From positions 310,001 to 374,000 of the forward strand of contig NZ_OZ032148.1 of assembly GCF_964026495.1 (NCBI RefSeq): a DNA stretch of 64,000 nucleotides. Reading direction: 5' to 3'. Positions 20,498 through 31,917 of this stretch are shown here, in pieces. This DNA comes from Arsenophonus sp964026495. Its GTDB lineage: Bacteria; Pseudomonadota; Gammaproteobacteria; Enterobacterales; Enterobacteriaceae. The notes beneath the pieces were generated by a model, which did no database searches, was not told where the DNA came from, and saw nothing but the letters and a program-made list of their open reading frames with translations. The translations under genes were made by a program, and so were the position numbers. Position 1 is the first letter of the stretch. Every line of letters begins with the position of its first letter.

Positions 20498-21145
20498 ATG
20501 ATTTATAAAAAAAGTATACCATTTCAATTTACTCCAGATGATGTAAAAATCATAAGCAAATCTTATCTTTATAGAGGGTTTTTTTCAATTATAAAATATC
20601 GATTTAAACATAAATTATTTCATAATAATTATTGGAGCAAAGAAATACAAAGAGAAGTTTTTGAAAGAGGAAATGGAGGAGTTGTTTTGCCTTATGATCC
20701 TCATGTTGACAAAGTATTATTAATTGAACAAATACGTATCCCAGCTATTAAAAATAGTGTAACTCCATGGCTTTTAGAAGCTATTTCTGGAATGCAAGAA
20801 AAAAATGAAACATTAGAAGAATTAATTCGTCGTGAAGCTAAAGAAGAAGCTGGTATTCTTCTTCAACGCTATCATTATGTATTGAGTTATCTTAGTAGTC
20901 CAGGTGGTACAACAGAAAGAATTTATATTAATATTGGTGAAATCGATACCTCAATAATAAAAGATAAGAGTTTACATGGATTAAAAACTCAAAATGAGGA
21001 TATACGTATTCATATTGTTGATCGTTTAAAAGCTTATAAATGGGTTCAATTAGGAATAATTGATAATGCAGCTACAGTAATTGCAATACAATGGTTACAA
21101 TTAAATCATATTATGCTTAAAAAGCATTGGTTGCATAATTCATAA
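20498..21145 (+). CDS. nudF: NudF, ADP-ribose pyrophosphatase (Nudix hydrolase)
   Basis: NudF hydrolyses ADP-ribose to AMP and ribose 5-phosphate, clearing a reactive product of NAD turnover. The 215-residue protein (E. coli 209) shows the complete Nudix box: GMQEKNETLEELIRREAKEEAGI fits G-x5-E-x7-R-E-x-x-E-E-x-G-I. The flanks also match: TLYRGFFS-like YLYRGFFSIIKYRFKHKLF, EVFERGNGGVVLPYDP, VLLIEQIRIPA, SSPGGTTERIY, QNEDIRIHIV and IDNAATVIAIQWLQL. GAGA precedes the ATG at 20498. parE lies 1 kb downstream, as in E. coli (nudF-yqiB-cpdA-yqiA-parE), with the three middle genes gone. Confidence 0.96.
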   Translation: MIYKKSIPFQFTPDDVKIISKSYLYRGFFSIIKYRFKHKLFHNNYWSKEIQREVFERGNGGVVLPYDPHVDKVLLIEQIRIPAIKNSVTPWLLEAISGMQEKNETLEELIRREAKEEAGILLQRYHYVLSYLSSPGGTTERIYINIGEIDTSIIKDKSLHGLKTQNEDIRIHIVDRLKAYKWVQLGIIDNAATVIAIQWLQLNHIMLKKHWLHNS

Positions 21146-22157
21146 ATTATTATTATATAATATCATCCATACAGATTTTTTTGTGTTTTATTAATCGTAA
21201 AAATTCTATTTTTGAAATATTATTTATAGTTATTTATTTTTTGTATAAAACTCTTGTTTATTGAGCTTATCAATGAATAATATTTATAAAAATAGTAAAA
21301 AATGATTTCTATAGATTATTGAGAAAATAAAAATAGAAATTAAAATAAAGTATTATTTATAAATAAAATCTTGTTTTAAGATATTGTTTTTTAGTTTTGC
21401 TCATTGTTAAATAATATTTTATTTTTAATGCAAAAATTTTTTGTTAATAATTATTAACTAATAAAATTGATAGATATAAGTAATAATTTAAATTTAAAAT
21501 ATTGAATTTTAATATAATATAAAGTTTATTAAACTAGTTTTGATTTTATAAATATTTTTTATTTTACTGAGATTACGTATATCTTTATTTTTATTGATAT
21601 TATTTTTGTGAATAGGCATAATTTCTTTTAAAGATTAAATTATTTTAAAAAAATTTTTTATGTTGTTGATATTATTATAATTTTTATTTTTAATGATATA
21701 ACTTAAAAAGCTTTTTGATCCTTTTTATAATATTTATAGAATAAATAAATATGTTTTTTAAAAAACATAATATTAAAATTTTAATGTATATTAAACAGTA
21801 ATTTTATTTTAATTTTTTTATTAAATAAATATTATTAATTAATTTTATTATAAAAAATATTTATACTTTTTTTTAGAAAAAAAATAGATAATTTTTTATA
21901 TTTTATCATTATTAAATATAATTTTTATATTCATTAAATAATTTGTTATTTAAAACAAATATATTTTTAATATTGTGTTATTTTAATATGCTAAAATGAT
22001 ATTCTTTGATAAGAATTTATATTAAAGTTTTTTATTTAAAAAATATCAAAAGAAAATTTAAATAATTTTAAATTATCTATATTAAACTAATTATATATTG
22101 TAATATTTTTACACCTGATCAGTATATTACCAAGTAAGAATAAATAAAAAAAATAAT
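21146..22157. other. AT-rich spacer where yqiB-cpdA-yqiA would lie
   Basis: About 1 kb. No readable trace of yqiB, cpdA or yqiA. The last 50 bases before parE contain ACACCTGATCAGTATATTACC, the only GC-bearing patch and possibly part of the parE promoter region. Confidence 0.5.
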
Positions 22158-24047
22158 ATGATGCAATATAACGCAGAAGCAATTGAGATATTAAATGGGT
22201 TAGAACCAATACGTCGTCGTCCTGGAATGTATACAAATACATCTAGACCTAATCATTTAGCACAAGAGGTTATTGATAATAGTATAGATGAAGTTTTAGC
22301 TTTTTGTGCTAAAAATATTACTGTAATTTTATATGAAGATCAATCTTTGGAAGTTATTGATGATGGAAGAGGTTTACCAGTTGATATTCATCCTAAAAAA
22401 AATATATCTGCTATAGAAGTTATTTTAGGAAATTTACATACAGGGGGAAAATTTTCGAGTGAACTTTATCCATTTTCTGGAGGATTACATGGTGTTGGTA
22501 TTTCAGTAGTGAATGCTTTATCAAAACGTCTTGAAGTAAAAGTTAAGCGTAAAAGAAAAATTTATCAAATAGTTTTTGCATATGGTAAAAAAATAAAGGA
22601 ACTTAAGGTTATTGGCAATTGTGCTAAGGGAACTACTGGTACAAGTGTTCGTTTTTGGCCTGATAGTAATTTTTTTGATAATCCTAGTTTTTCTATTCCC
22701 CATTTACTGCATATTTTAAAGGCCAAAGCTGTATTATTATCTGGTGTTAAAATCGTTTTTAAGGATAAAATTAATAAGACCGAAAAAATTTGGTATTATA
22801 AAGATGGTTTAAAAAAATATTTACTAGAATCTATCAATATTTTTACTTTTTTGCCAAAAAAAGGATTTTCCGGTACTTTTTCTGGAGATGGAAATATACT
22901 AGATTGGGTATTAGTATGGTTGCCAGAAGGTGGTGAATTATTGACTGAAAGTTATGTTAATTTAATTCCTACTATACATGGTGGTACTCATGTTAATGGT
23001 TTACGGCAAGGTTTATTGGATGCGATTCGAGAATTTTGTGAATATAGAAAATTACTTCCTCGTGGTTTAAAATTAGATAATCATGATATTTTTGATCGCT
23101 GTGCATATATTTTGTCAATAAAAATGAAAGATCCACAGTTTTCTGGACAAACTAAAGAACGTCTTTCTTCACGCCATAGTGCTAGATTTGTTTTTAAAAT
23201 AATTAAAAATAGGTTTGCAATTTGGTTAAGTAAAAATATTCAAGAAGCTGAGAAATTAGCAGAATTTGTTATTGCTAGTGCAAAAAAACGATCAAAAATT
23301 TTTCAGAAAACAGTATTTAAAAAGTCAATAAGTTGTCTTACTTTACCTGGTAAATTAGCAAATTGTATTTCAAAAAATATTCATTCTAATGAGTTATTTT
23401 TAGTAGAGGGAGATTCAGCAGGTGGATCTGCTAAACAGGCTCGTGATCGTGAATATCAAGCAATTTTGCCACTTAGAGGAAAAATACTTAATACTTGGGA
23501 AGTTTCTTCTGATGTAGTTTTAAATTCAAATGAAGTACATGATATTTCAATGGCTATAGGTATTCTTCCAGGTAGTGATGATTTAAGTACTCTTCGATAC
23601 GGTAAAATTTGTTTTTTATCTGATGCAGATTCAGATGGTTTACATATCACAACATTACTTTGTGCGCTTTTTTTTCGTCATTTTTTAGCTTTAGTAAAAG
23701 CAGGTTATATATATATTTCTATGCCACCATTATATCGTATTGATTTATTTAAAGAAATTTATTATGCATTTGATGAAAAAGAAAAATATGTTCTTCTCAA
23801 GAAATTAAATAAAAAAAAAGGTAAACTAAATATTCAACGTTTTAAAGGATTAGGTGAAATGAATCCTGATCAATTACGTGAAACTACTTTTCTTCCTCAT
23901 ACACGTCGTTTAATTCAATTAATTATTAATCAAGATAATTATCAAAAAACTTTAGCTATAATGGATTTGTTATTATCTAAAAAACGTTCGGAAGATCGAC
24001 GAAATTGGTTGCAAAATAGAGGAAATTCAATTGAAATTGAATTGTAA
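22158..24047 (+). CDS. parE: ParE, topoisomerase IV subunit B
   Basis: ParE is the ATPase subunit of topoisomerase IV, which decatenates daughter chromosomes. The 629 residues (E. coli 630) include the GHKL ATPase elements EVIDNSIDEV, VIDDGRGLPVDIH and FSGGLHGVGISVVNALSKR, and the transducer segment QFSGQTKERLSSR. The C-terminal TOPRIM region has LVEGDSAGGSAKQARDREYQAILPLRGKILN and DADSDGLHI, and the end is FKGLGEMNPDQLRETT. It ends 38 bases before parC. The start could be ATG 22158 or the ATG immediately after it. No frameshift was found despite several A8-A9 runs. Confidence 0.98.
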   Translation: MMQYNAEAIEILNGLEPIRRRPGMYTNTSRPNHLAQEVIDNSIDEVLAFCAKNITVILYEDQSLEVIDDGRGLPVDIHPKKNISAIEVILGNLHTGGKFSSELYPFSGGLHGVGISVVNALSKRLEVKVKRKRKIYQIVFAYGKKIKELKVIGNCAKGTTGTSVRFWPDSNFFDNPSFSIPHLLHILKAKAVLLSGVKIVFKDKINKTEKIWYYKDGLKKYLLESINIFTFLPKKGFSGTFSGDGNILDWVLVWLPEGGELLTESYVNLIPTIHGGTHVNGLRQGLLDAIREFCEYRKLLPRGLKLDNHDIFDRCAYILSIKMKDPQFSGQTKERLSSRHSARFVFKIIKNRFAIWLSKNIQEAEKLAEFVIASAKKRSKIFQKTVFKKSISCLTLPGKLANCISKNIHSNELFLVEGDSAGGSAKQARDREYQAILPLRGKILNTWEVSSDVVLNSNEVHDISMAIGILPGSDDLSTLRYGKICFLSDADSDGLHITTLLCALFFRHFLALVKAGYIYISMPPLYRIDLFKEIYYAFDEKEKYVLLKKLNKKKGKLNIQRFKGLGEMNPDQLRETTFLPHTRRLIQLIINQDNYQKTLAIMDLLLSKKRSEDRRNWLQNRGNSIEIEL

Positions 24048-24085
24048 TACTTTTTTAGAGTATGTTTTAGATGAAGAGATATTGA

Positions 24086-26329
24086 ATGAATCAGATACCG
24101 TTGAATAATTGCAAAAAAGAATTATTACATAATTTTGCAGAGAAAGCTTATTTGAATTATGCCATGTACGTTATTATGGATAGGGCATTACCATTTATTG
24201 GTGATGGATTAAAACCGGTTCAAAGACGAATTCTTTATGCTATGTCTGAACTCGGTTTAAGTTATGGTGCGAAATATAAAAAGTCAGCACGTACAGTTGG
24301 TGATGTATTAGGAAAATATCATCCACATGGTGATAGTGCTTGTTATGAAGCAATGGTTTTAATGGCACAACCATTTTCTTATCGTTATCCATTAATTGAT
24401 GGCCAAGGAAATTGGGGAGCATCAGATGATCCAAAATCTTTTGCAGCTATGCGTTATACTGAGTCAAGATTATCTAAATATACTGAAATTTTATTAAGTG
24501 AATTAAATTTAGGTACGGTCAAATGGAATAATAATTTTGATGGGACTTTAAAAGAACCTAAAATGTTACCATCAAGATTACCAAATATTTTATTAAATGG
24601 GACCACAGGTATTGCTGTTGGGATGGCAACAGATATCCCACCGCATAATATTCATGAAGTAGCAAATGCGTTAATTATTTTATTAGAAAATAGAAACGCA
24701 AATCTTAAAATGTTAATGCAAGTTATGCCAGGACCTGATTATCCAACAAAAGCAGAAATTATTTCTTCAAAAGAAGAAATTAAAAAAATATATCAGACAG
24801 GTCGTGGATCTATTCGAGTACGTGCTATTTGGAAAATAGAAAAAGGTAATATTGTAATTACTGCGTTACCGTATCAAGTTTCTGGTACTAAAATTTTAGA
24901 ACAGATCGCTTTACAAATACGTATAAAAAAAATATCTACAGTAGAAGATTTACGTGATGAATCTGATCATAATTGTTCAACCCGTTTAGTTATTGTACCA
25001 AAAAATGATCATGTAGATTTAAAAAAGATGATGCTATATTTGTTTAAGACAACTTATTTAGAAAAAAGTTATCGAGTTAATTTAAACATGATTGGTTTAG
25101 ATGAACGTCCAGGAGTAAAAGGACTGCTTGATATTTTACATGAATGGTTATTATTTAGACGAAAAATGATACGTAATCGTGTAAATCATCGATTACAAGA
25201 AGTATCAAAAAGGTTGCATATTCTTGATGGTTTGTTAATTGCTTATGTAAATGTTGATGAAATTATTCAAATTATTCGTTATGAGAATAACCCTAAATTA
25301 GTATTATTATCCCGTTTTTCTATTTCTGAAAAACAGGCGGATTCTATTATGGAATTAAAATTACGTAATTTGGATAAATTAGAAGAGTGTAAGTTACGTA
25401 ATGAAAAAAATATATTAATAAAAGAACGCGAACAACAAGAAGCGATTTTAAGTTCTGAAAAATCTTTAAATTATTTAATAAAAAAAGAAATTCAAGAAGC
25501 TGCAAAGATTTATGGTGATTCACGTTGTTCACCATTTAATGAAAATTTTATAGAACAAGTAACTACTCAAGATGATATTTTATGTGCTGAATCGATTACT
25601 ATTGTTTTGTCTGTTATGGGATGGATAAGAAGTGTTAAAGGACATGATATTGATCCGATGAAATTAAATTTTAAAGCAGGAGATATGTTTCATAGTGCAG
25701 TACAAGGTAGAACAAATCAATTTATTGTTTTAATTGATAATACTGGACGTACATATTCACTAGATCCACTTGATCTTGCTGCTCGACATGGAAAAGAAGA
25801 GCTTATTACAAGTAAATTAGTTTTACCGTATGATGCAAATATTGAGTATTTGTTAACTGCTCCAAAAGAACAAGAGTATTTATTAGCATCTGATTCTGGT
25901 TATGGTTTTGTTTGTTCTTTTGATAATTTAATTGCAAAACATAAAAAAGGTAAAAATATAATTAAGTTAAATAAGAATGCTAAGATACTTTTACCGTTAG
26001 CAATCAATGATAAAAAATTGGATTTACTAGCAATTACAAAAATGGGTAAAATGTTAATTTTTCCAGTTAGTAAACTTCCTGTACTTTCTAAAGGTAAAGG
26101 TTATCGGATTATTAATATTAATAATAAAGCAGCAATCATGGGGAATGACTTACTTGTTTGGTTAATATGCTTATCACCTGATTCTTCAATTACCTTTTTT
26201 TTTGATAAAAGAAAATCAATTTTTAAGAAAAAAGATTTAGATAAATATCGTTCTGAAAGAGGTAAAGAAGGTTTTTTGTTGCCGAATAAATTTAAAAATA
26301 TTAAAAATATAAAAGTTAATTCTTTTTAA
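24086..26329 (+). CDS. parC: ParC, topoisomerase IV subunit A
   Basis: ParC cuts and rejoins DNA in topoisomerase IV. The 747-residue protein (E. coli 752) starts at ATG 24086 after AAGAGA. Motifs are [35 protein letters not shown] (quinolone-region residues S84 and E88, in E. coli numbering S80 and E84), the catalytic tyrosine Y124 in [13 protein letters not shown], and [20 protein letters not shown]. The C-terminal beta-pinwheel is recognisable from [18 protein letters not shown] onward. The terminal charged tail is shortened by a few residues. The order parE-parC-plsC with short gaps indicates one transcription unit. Confidence 0.98.
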   Translation: MNQIPLNNCKKELLHNFAEKAYLNYAMYVIMDRALPFIGDGLKPVQRRILYAMSELGLSYGAKYKKSARTVGDVLGKYHPHGDSACYEAMVLMAQPFSYRYPLIDGQGNWGASDDPKSFAAMRYTESRLSKYTEILLSELNLGTVKWNNNFDGTLKEPKMLPSRLPNILLNGTTGIAVGMATDIPPHNIHEVANALIILLENRNANLKMLMQVMPGPDYPTKAEIISSKEEIKKIYQTGRGSIRVRAIWKIEKGNIVITALPYQVSGTKILEQIALQIRIKKISTVEDLRDESDHNCSTRLVIVPKNDHVDLKKMMLYLFKTTYLEKSYRVNLNMIGLDERPGVKGLLDILHEWLLFRRKMIRNRVNHRLQEVSKRLHILDGLLIAYVNVDEIIQIIRYENNPKLVLLSRFSISEKQADSIMELKLRNLDKLEECKLRNEKNILIKEREQQEAILSSEKSLNYLIKKEIQEAAKIYGDSRCSPFNENFIEQVTTQDDILCAESITIVLSVMGWIRSVKGHDIDPMKLNFKAGDMFHSAVQGRTNQFIVLIDNTGRTYSLDPLDLAARHGKEELITSKLVLPYDANIEYLLTAPKEQEYLLASDSGYGFVCSFDNLIAKHKKGKNIIKLNKNAKILLPLAINDKKLDLLAITKMGKMLIFPVSKLPVLSKGKGYRIININNKAAIMGNDLLVWLICLSPDSSITFFFDKRKSIFKKKDLDKYRSERGKEGFLLPNKFKNIKNIKVNSF

Positions 26330-26382
26330 GAAATAATTTTTTGTTTGTATTTTTTGTACAGTTTTTTTATTTTGAGGTTAAT

Positions 26383-27120
26383 ATGTTAGCTATTTTTCGT
26401 ATTATTGTTATTATTTTGTTTACTGTTTTTGTTTCTATATTTGGTTTTTTTTGTTGTTTATTACATCCAAACGATTCGTGCCATGTAATGAGATTTAGTC
26501 GTTTATTTGGTAAATTATCTTTTCTTTTTGGAATTAAAATTATTGAACGTGTGCCTTCTGAAGCAAAAAATTATGGTCCTACTGTTTATGTTGGTAATCA
26601 TCAAAATAATTATGATATGGTGACAATGTCAAACGCAATACAAGCAAATACTGTAACTGTTGGAAAAAAAAGTTTAATAATGATTCCATTTTTTGGGCAA
26701 TTATATTGGTTATCTGGTAACATTTTAATTGATCGTCTTAATAGAAACAAAGCTCACAATACAATTATGCAAATTGTAAATCAAATTAAAAAAAGAAAAA
26801 TATCCGTTTGGATTTTTCCTGAAGGAACACGTAGTCGTGGACGTGGTTTGTTGCCATTTAAAACAGGTGCATTTTATATAGCTATTGCAGCTGGTGTCCC
26901 TATAGTTCCTGTTTGTTTATCAACAACAGAAGGACGCATTAAACTTAATCGTTTTAATAATGGTTTGGTAATTCTTAAAATGTTGCCACCTATAGACACT
27001 AAAAAGTATCATTTAAAAAATGTGCGTGAATTAACAAAATATTGTCATGATTTATTTAAAGTAAATATTAAAAAATTAGATAAAGAAGTTGAAATACAGG
27101 AAAAAAAGAAAAATTTTTAA
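26383..27120 (+). CDS. plsC: PlsC, 1-acyl-sn-glycerol-3-phosphate acyltransferase
   Basis: PlsC acylates lysophosphatidic acid to phosphatidic acid at the inner membrane, a basic step of phospholipid synthesis. From ATG 26383 the protein is exactly 245 residues, the E. coli length, and starts MLAIFRIIVIILF. TGAGGT at 26372-26377 is a good ribosome site for this start, and the upstream TTG at 26341 is not needed. An N-terminal membrane helix is followed by the H-x4-D catalytic motif in VGNHQNNYDMVT, IPFFGQLYWLSGNILIDR, the substrate motif FPEGTRSRGRGLLPFKTGAF and VPIVPVCLSTTEG. It follows parC after 53 bases. Confidence 0.97.
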   Translation: MLAIFRIIVIILFTVFVSIFGFFCCLLHPNDSCHVMRFSRLFGKLSFLFGIKIIERVPSEAKNYGPTVYVGNHQNNYDMVTMSNAIQANTVTVGKKSLIMIPFFGQLYWLSGNILIDRLNRNKAHNTIMQIVNQIKKRKISVWIFPEGTRSRGRGLLPFKTGAFYIAIAAGVPIVPVCLSTTEGRIKLNRFNNGLVILKMLPPIDTKKYHLKNVRELTKYCHDLFKVNIKKLDKEVEIQEKKKNF

Positions 27121-28276
27121 AATGATATTTTATATATTTTTTGATATTTATATATACGTAAAAGTTTTGATATAAACTATCTAATTATTTTAAATAAAAT
27201 TAATTGTTTTGAAAAATTTTAAAATTATTAATTATATTTTAATTTAAAAACTGTTTTCAAGTTAAATAATAATTATTTTTTTAATAAAAGAGATTAAAGG
27301 TATTTATACTAAAAAATGTTTTCAAATTTAATCTTATTTTTTGTATATTAATATTATTTCATGTTTGATTTTTTTATTTTATAATAAAAATTATAGATTG
27401 GCTTTTAAAATATTCAGAATAAAAAATAATTATTTAGTTTATGGATATATGATTGATAATAAAATTTATAGAAAAAATAAAAATTTTTTGTTTATATTTT
27501 TAGAATAAATGTATTTAATGTATAATCATATTTATTAGATGATAAACAATTTATAGTGTATTTTATATTTAGTTAATCAAGATTTTTTAAAAAAAATATT
27601 ATAAGTTTTTTGATTCTAGTTTAATTAAAAGTAATTAAATATTTTTAAATTAGTTTTTTGTAGTTTTTTTATTGAAATATTCCCTGTAAGAAATATGTCT
27701 TTAATTAATTTTAAGAACATTAATATAATTCAATATATGAGCAAAAATAAAAAGTTTATTCTTGATTCATATCTTTGTTATAAATTAATTATTTTTGAAA
27801 TATATATAAAAATTATTATGTAATATTGATATGTATTCTATTTTTTAAAATTTTTAAAGAAAATAATATATAAAATATTTGTAAATGTAAATTTTGTATA
27901 ATAAAAATATTTAATTTTATAAATTATATATTTAATATAATATATATTTATTCATATAAAAAAATTCTTGTATTTATAAATATTTTTTAAATAATTATTT
28001 GCATTGTAGAATATATAATATTTTATATATGATGATTGTCAAATTTGCTTTTAATAATTAAAAAAAATTTTATAATTTTTTTTAATTATTTAATATTAAT
28101 GATTTATATCATAAAAATAATAGATATTTAAATGCTAAAAATATAATTTTTTATTTTATTTTAATAAATTTTTAAGTGTATATAAAATATTATTCATAAT
28201 AATGAGTAATATGTTGCATACAAAATGTTTTTCATGATATAAAAATTTAATATTTATGATTTATTTAGGTTAATTC
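27121..28276. other. AT-rich spacer, no recognisable gene
   Basis: About 1.15 kb between the plsC block and the folA block, that is, at a rearrangement junction relative to E. coli. Nothing readable on either strand. Confidence 0.6.
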
Positions 28277-28777
28277 ATGAAAATTAGTTTAATTGCAGCA
28301 ATGACATCTGATAAAGTAATTGGCATTAATAATACTATTCCATGGTTTTTAGCAAGTGATCTTGCATGGTTTAAATATCATGCATTAAATAAACCAATTA
28401 TCATGGGACGCATAACTTATGAATCTATAGGGAAGTGTCCTTTACCTCAACGTTTGAATATTATTTTAAGTCATAAAAAAAATAATAAAAATGCTAAAAA
28501 TCTTATTTGGGTCAATTCAGTTCAAGAAGCATTAAAATCAACAGGAAAAGCAGAAGAAGTTATGATTATAGGTGGTGGAAAAATTTATGAATTATTTTTG
28601 CCATTAGCAAATCGTCTTTATTTAACACATATCGATGCAAAAGTGATAGGTGATACTTATTTTCCTATTTATGAATCTTATAAATGGAATGTAGTTTTTA
28701 CTGAATATCATTTAGCAGACTTAAAAAATTCCTATAATTATCGTTTTGAAATATTAGAACGTTGTATCGTAAGTTGA
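28277..28777 (+). CDS. folA: FolA, dihydrofolate reductase
   Basis: FolA reduces dihydrofolate to tetrahydrofolate with NADPH, regenerating the cofactor consumed by ThyA (42180). The 166-residue protein (E. coli 159) reads ISLIAAMTSDKVIGINNTIPWFLASDLAWFK, where the aspartate at about residue 28 matches catalytic Asp27. It continues with NKPIIMGRITYESIGK, LNIILSHKK, EVMIIGGGKIYELFLPLANRLYLTHIDA and the FEILER end. AGGT before ATG 28277 is the ribosome site. It converges with apaH, the same arrangement as in E. coli. Confidence 0.97.
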   Translation: MKISLIAAMTSDKVIGINNTIPWFLASDLAWFKYHALNKPIIMGRITYESIGKCPLPQRLNIILSHKKNNKNAKNLIWVNSVQEALKSTGKAEEVMIIGGGKIYELFLPLANRLYLTHIDAKVIGDTYFPIYESYKWNVVFTEYHLADLKNSYNYRFEILERCIVS

Positions 28778-28873
28778 TATTTTTTTATTTTTAAAACAGA
28801 AAATTAAATTTTTTATAAAAATTCTATTGATTATTATGTTAATTTTGCATTAATTACTATGATATATAGTATG

Positions 28874-28902
28874 ATATAAAAATTTCTATAAAATTTTTAT
28901 AT
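28874..28902. terminator. AT-only palindrome between convergent folA and apaH
   Basis: A perfect 12-bp inverted repeat (28874-28885 with 28891-28902, loop CTATA) sits between the two convergent stop codons, where a bidirectional terminator is expected. The stem has no G/C and no clear T-tail follows on either strand, so this is weak. Confidence 0.3.
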
Positions 28903-28913
28903 AAAATATTATT

Positions 28914-29729
28914 TTAGTTTTTTATTTTTTTTTGAATAAAATATTTTTTATCTTCCCAACGCATTAAAGTAAGCTCTCCGCCCCAACAACAACCTGTATC
29001 GAGGCAATAAATTCCTTTTGGGGTCCCCCTCCCTTTAAGGGCAGACCAATGACCAAAAATAATTGTATATTCTTTAGGTATCTTTCGAACTAAATTAAAC
29101 CAAGGTTTTAAAGGAAATGGGGTGTTTTCAGGTGTACTTTTCCAGTCTAAATTTAATCGTCCATTAGGCCAACAATACCGCATACGTGTTAAAACATTAG
29201 TAGAAAAACGTAAACGAGATAATCCTTTTAGTTTAGGTGACCAAGTGTCTGGTATATTACTATACATGGATTCTAAAAATATAGGATATATATTACTACT
29301 AAGTATTGTTTCTATTTCTTTAGCACATATTTTGGCAGATTTTAAATCCCATTGTGGTGTAATTCCTGCATGTGACATAATAATTTTTTTTTCATCATCA
29401 ATTTGTAAGAGTGGTTGTTTTCTTAACCAATTAATAAGTATTTCAGCATCAGGTGCTGTAAGTATTTTTTTTAGTTTATCTTTTGGTTTATGATGGTTAA
29501 TTTGATAATACATACTAATCAAGTTAAGGTCATGATTACCTAGCACTATTTTGGCCGATATTGATAATTTTTTTATATAACGTAAAACTTTTAAAGAATT
29601 TGGTCCACGTGCAACTAGATCACCAGTTATCCACAAAATATCTTTATTAGGATTAAATTTTACTTTTTTTAAAAGTTCTTTAAGTTCGTAATAGCAACCA
29701 TGAATATCACCTATAAGATAAGTAGACAT
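28914..29729 (-). CDS. apaH: ApaH, symmetrical bis(5'-nucleosyl)-tetraphosphatase
   Basis: ApaH hydrolyses Ap4A to two ADP and, in E. coli, also removes Np4 caps from RNA. The 271-residue protein (E. coli 280) begins [20 protein letters not shown] and carries the metallophosphatase signature GDIHG, then [13 protein letters not shown] and LGNHDLNLI, then [21 protein letters not shown] and [14 protein letters not shown]. It is the last gene of the lptD-surA-pdxA-rsmA-apaH series. The usual apaG between rsmA and apaH is missing. RppH (40565), another RNA 5'-end hydrolase, is also retained. Confidence 0.97.
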   Translation of the reverse strand: MSTYLIGDIHGCYYELKELLKKVKFNPNKDILWITGDLVARGPNSLKVLRYIKKLSISAKIVLGNHDLNLISMYYQINHHKPKDKLKKILTAPDAEILINWLRKQPLLQIDDEKKIIMSHAGITPQWDLKSAKICAKEIETILSSNIYPIFLESMYSNIPDTWSPKLKGLSRLRFSTNVLTRMRYCWPNGRLNLDWKSTPENTPFPLKPWFNLVRKIPKEYTIIFGHWSALKGRGTPKGIYCLDTGCCWGGELTLMRWEDKKYFIQKKIKN

Positions 29730-30098
29730 ATTGATTTAATTAATAAGTTTTTTGAATTGAAAGACATAATATTAAAATATCCATTTTATTTTTTTATTAT
29801 AATAATTGCTATAGTTTTAATAAAATTTTCTGTAAAAAATTATCATTTTTTATCATAAAAGTATTTTTTGAGATCAAGTTTTTTCTATGATTTCTTGAAT
29901 TTGTGTTTTATAAAGTATTTTTGGTATTATTTATAACAAACTAATTATAATCTTCTAATTATCATAATTTTTTTATAAAAAAAATATGATAAATGACAAA
30001 AAGAAAATTGTTGATTTTAAAAAAAAATGTATAATTTTTAAAAAATTATTTTTATCTCAACATTCAGAATTCAGAAATTCTAAAAAATATTTTATTTG
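29730..30098. other. Spacer at the expected position of apaG
   Basis: 369 bp separate rsmA and apaH, almost exactly the length of apaG (about 125 codons), which sits here in enterobacteria. I could not align any stretch with ApaG, so it is either decayed beyond reading or replaced by unrelated A/T sequence. A small hairpin AGAATT/AATTCT lies at about 30070-30085. Confidence 0.5.
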
Positions 30099-30929
30099 TT
30101 ATTTAATAAATCTATCATAATTTATTTTATTTTTAGAAATTAAATTTGCTAATTTACAATATTTTTTAATTGAAATATTCTCAGCACGACTATTCGGATT
30201 GATGTTTAAATTTTTAAAATCCTGAATACTAAATAGTTTTTTTAAACTATTAGTAATAATTTTACGTCTTTGACTAAATGCCAACTTTGTAATAGCATTG
30301 AGTATCTTGATGTTACAAATAGGGTAATAATTTTTTTTGTGAGGAATTAATCTAACAATACCGGATTCTACTTTTGGACTTGGTGTAAAAGATGAAGGTG
30401 GTACTGTTAAAATATGTTCTATTTGACAATAATATTGAGTCATTATACTTAGATGACCATATGTTTTCATGTTTTTTTTTGTTATTAAACGGTTGATAAC
30501 CTCTTTTTGTAGCATGAAACACATATCAGTAATGGTATGTATATAATTAAAAAGGTGAAAAATTAGAGGGATTGAAATATTATAAGGTAGATTTCCTAAT
30601 ATCCTAATTTGTTTACCTTTTGATCGAGCAATAGCACCAAAATCAATTTTCATTGCATCATTTTGTAAAATTGTTAATTTATGTTTTAATTTTGGATTTT
30701 TCATTAATCGAAAAGCTAAATTACGATCTAACTCTATGACCGTCATATGTTTTACATATTTCATAAGAGGTAATGTTAAGACGCCTAAACCAGGACCAAT
30801 TTCTATAATTTCTTGATTATCTTTTGGATTAAAAATTTTGATGATATTATTAATGATGTAAGGGTCAGTTAAAAAAATTTGTCCAAAACGTTTACGAAGA
30901 AAGTGTCCCTGATAAATTTTATTATTCAT
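30099..30929 (-). CDS. rsmA: RsmA (KsgA), 16S rRNA dimethyladenosine transferase
   Basis: RsmA dimethylates two adjacent adenines near the 3' end of 16S rRNA during 30S assembly. The 276 residues (E. coli 273) open [20 protein letters not shown]. They contain the SAM-binding [26 protein letters not shown], the catalytic [15 protein letters not shown] (N-L-P-Y), [44 protein letters not shown] and [15 protein letters not shown]. Its start overlaps the end of pdxA by 8 bases, indicating translational coupling within the operon. Confidence 0.98.
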   Translation of the reverse strand: MNNKIYQGHFLRKRFGQIFLTDPYIINNIIKIFNPKDNQEIIEIGPGLGVLTLPLMKYVKHMTVIELDRNLAFRLMKNPKLKHKLTILQNDAMKIDFGAIARSKGKQIRILGNLPYNISIPLIFHLFNYIHTITDMCFMLQKEVINRLITKKNMKTYGHLSIMTQYYCQIEHILTVPPSSFTPSPKVESGIVRLIPHKKNYYPICNIKILNAITKLAFSQRRKIITNSLKKLFSIQDFKNLNINPNSRAENISIKKYCKLANLISKNKINYDRFIK

Positions 30930-31917
30930 TTTTTTTTGTCATATTGATAGCTAGTTTTAATGCAGTTATGAAGCTATTGATATTTGCTTTTAGAGTTCCT
31001 GCTAATTCTATTGCTGTTCCATGATCTACTGAAGTGCGTATAAAAGGCAATCCTAAAGTAATATTAACAGCATGATGAAAAGCTTTATATTTTAATACAG
31101 GAAGACCCTGATCATGATACATGGCTAAAATTACATCTGCTTTAGTCAAATACTTTTTTTGAAATAAAGTATCGGCAGGAAAAGGACCATAAACTTTTAA
31201 TCCTTCAACACGTAATTTTTTGATTAATGGAATGATAATTTCAATTTCTTCATTTCCAATATATCCATATTCTCCAGCATGAGGATTTAATCCACATACA
31301 TAAATATTTGGTGTTTTAATCTTGAATTTAGATTGTAATTCTTGATTTAAAATATAAATAGTTTCTTCTAAATTTTTAAAAGTGATTACATTAGGTACCT
31401 CTTTAAGAGGTATATGATTTGTTGCAAGGGCAATTTTTAATTTTTCTGTAGTTAACATCATAACTACTTTTTTGACTTTGCTTCTTTCAGCTAAAAATTC
31501 AGTATGTCCAATAAATGGAATACCTGCATCATTGATAATTGCTTTATGAACCGGGCCAGTAACTAATCCTAAAAATTCACCATTTATACAGCCATCACAT
31601 GCTCGACGTAATGTTTCTATTACATAACTACTATTTTTTTTATTAAGTTGACCAGGTATAACTTGAGCAGGTAATTTTATTGGTAAAACTGTTAATGTTT
31701 TAGCAGCTTGTGTTTTATTTTTTGAGTTTAGAGGATACATTTTTAATGCTAAATTTAATAATTTTGCACGAGCTTTTAATAAATTTGGATCGGCGCAAGC
31801 CACTAGTTGGACTGGCCAATTTTGTTGAGCAATTTGTATTAAAATATCAGGACCTATTCCAGATGGTTCACCTGGAGTTATAACTATACTGTTGATGTTT
31901 TTTTTTGTAGAAATCAT
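30922..31917 (-). CDS. pdxA: PdxA, 4-hydroxythreonine-4-phosphate dehydrogenase
   Basis: PdxA oxidises 4-phosphohydroxy-L-threonine to the intermediate that PdxJ condenses into pyridoxine phosphate (vitamin B6). The 331 residues (E. coli 329) show [18 protein letters not shown] near the start, the metal-ligand histidine in [73 protein letters not shown] and [18 protein letters not shown]. It overlaps surA by 4 bases (ATGA type) and rsmA by 8. It appears intact and suggests B6 synthesis is at least partly retained. Confidence 0.98.
   Translation of the reverse strand: MISTKKNINSIVITPGEPSGIGPDILIQIAQQNWPVQLVACADPNLLKARAKLLNLALKMYPLNSKNKTQAAKTLTVLPIKLPAQVIPGQLNKKNSSYVIETLRRACDGCINGEFLGLVTGPVHKAIINDAGIPFIGHTEFLAERSKVKKVVMMLTTEKLKIALATNHIPLKEVPNVITFKNLEETIYILNQELQSKFKIKTPNIYVCGLNPHAGEYGYIGNEEIEIIIPLIKKLRVEGLKVYGPFPADTLFQKKYLTKADVILAMYHDQGLPVLKYKAFHHAVNITLGLPFIRTSVDHGTAIELAGTLKANINSFITALKLAINMTKKNE

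Noticed and set aside
29122..29493. 123-codon frame antisense to apaH
   Set aside because: The minus-strand ApaH frame carries all metallophosphatase motifs; the plus-strand frame is its shadow.
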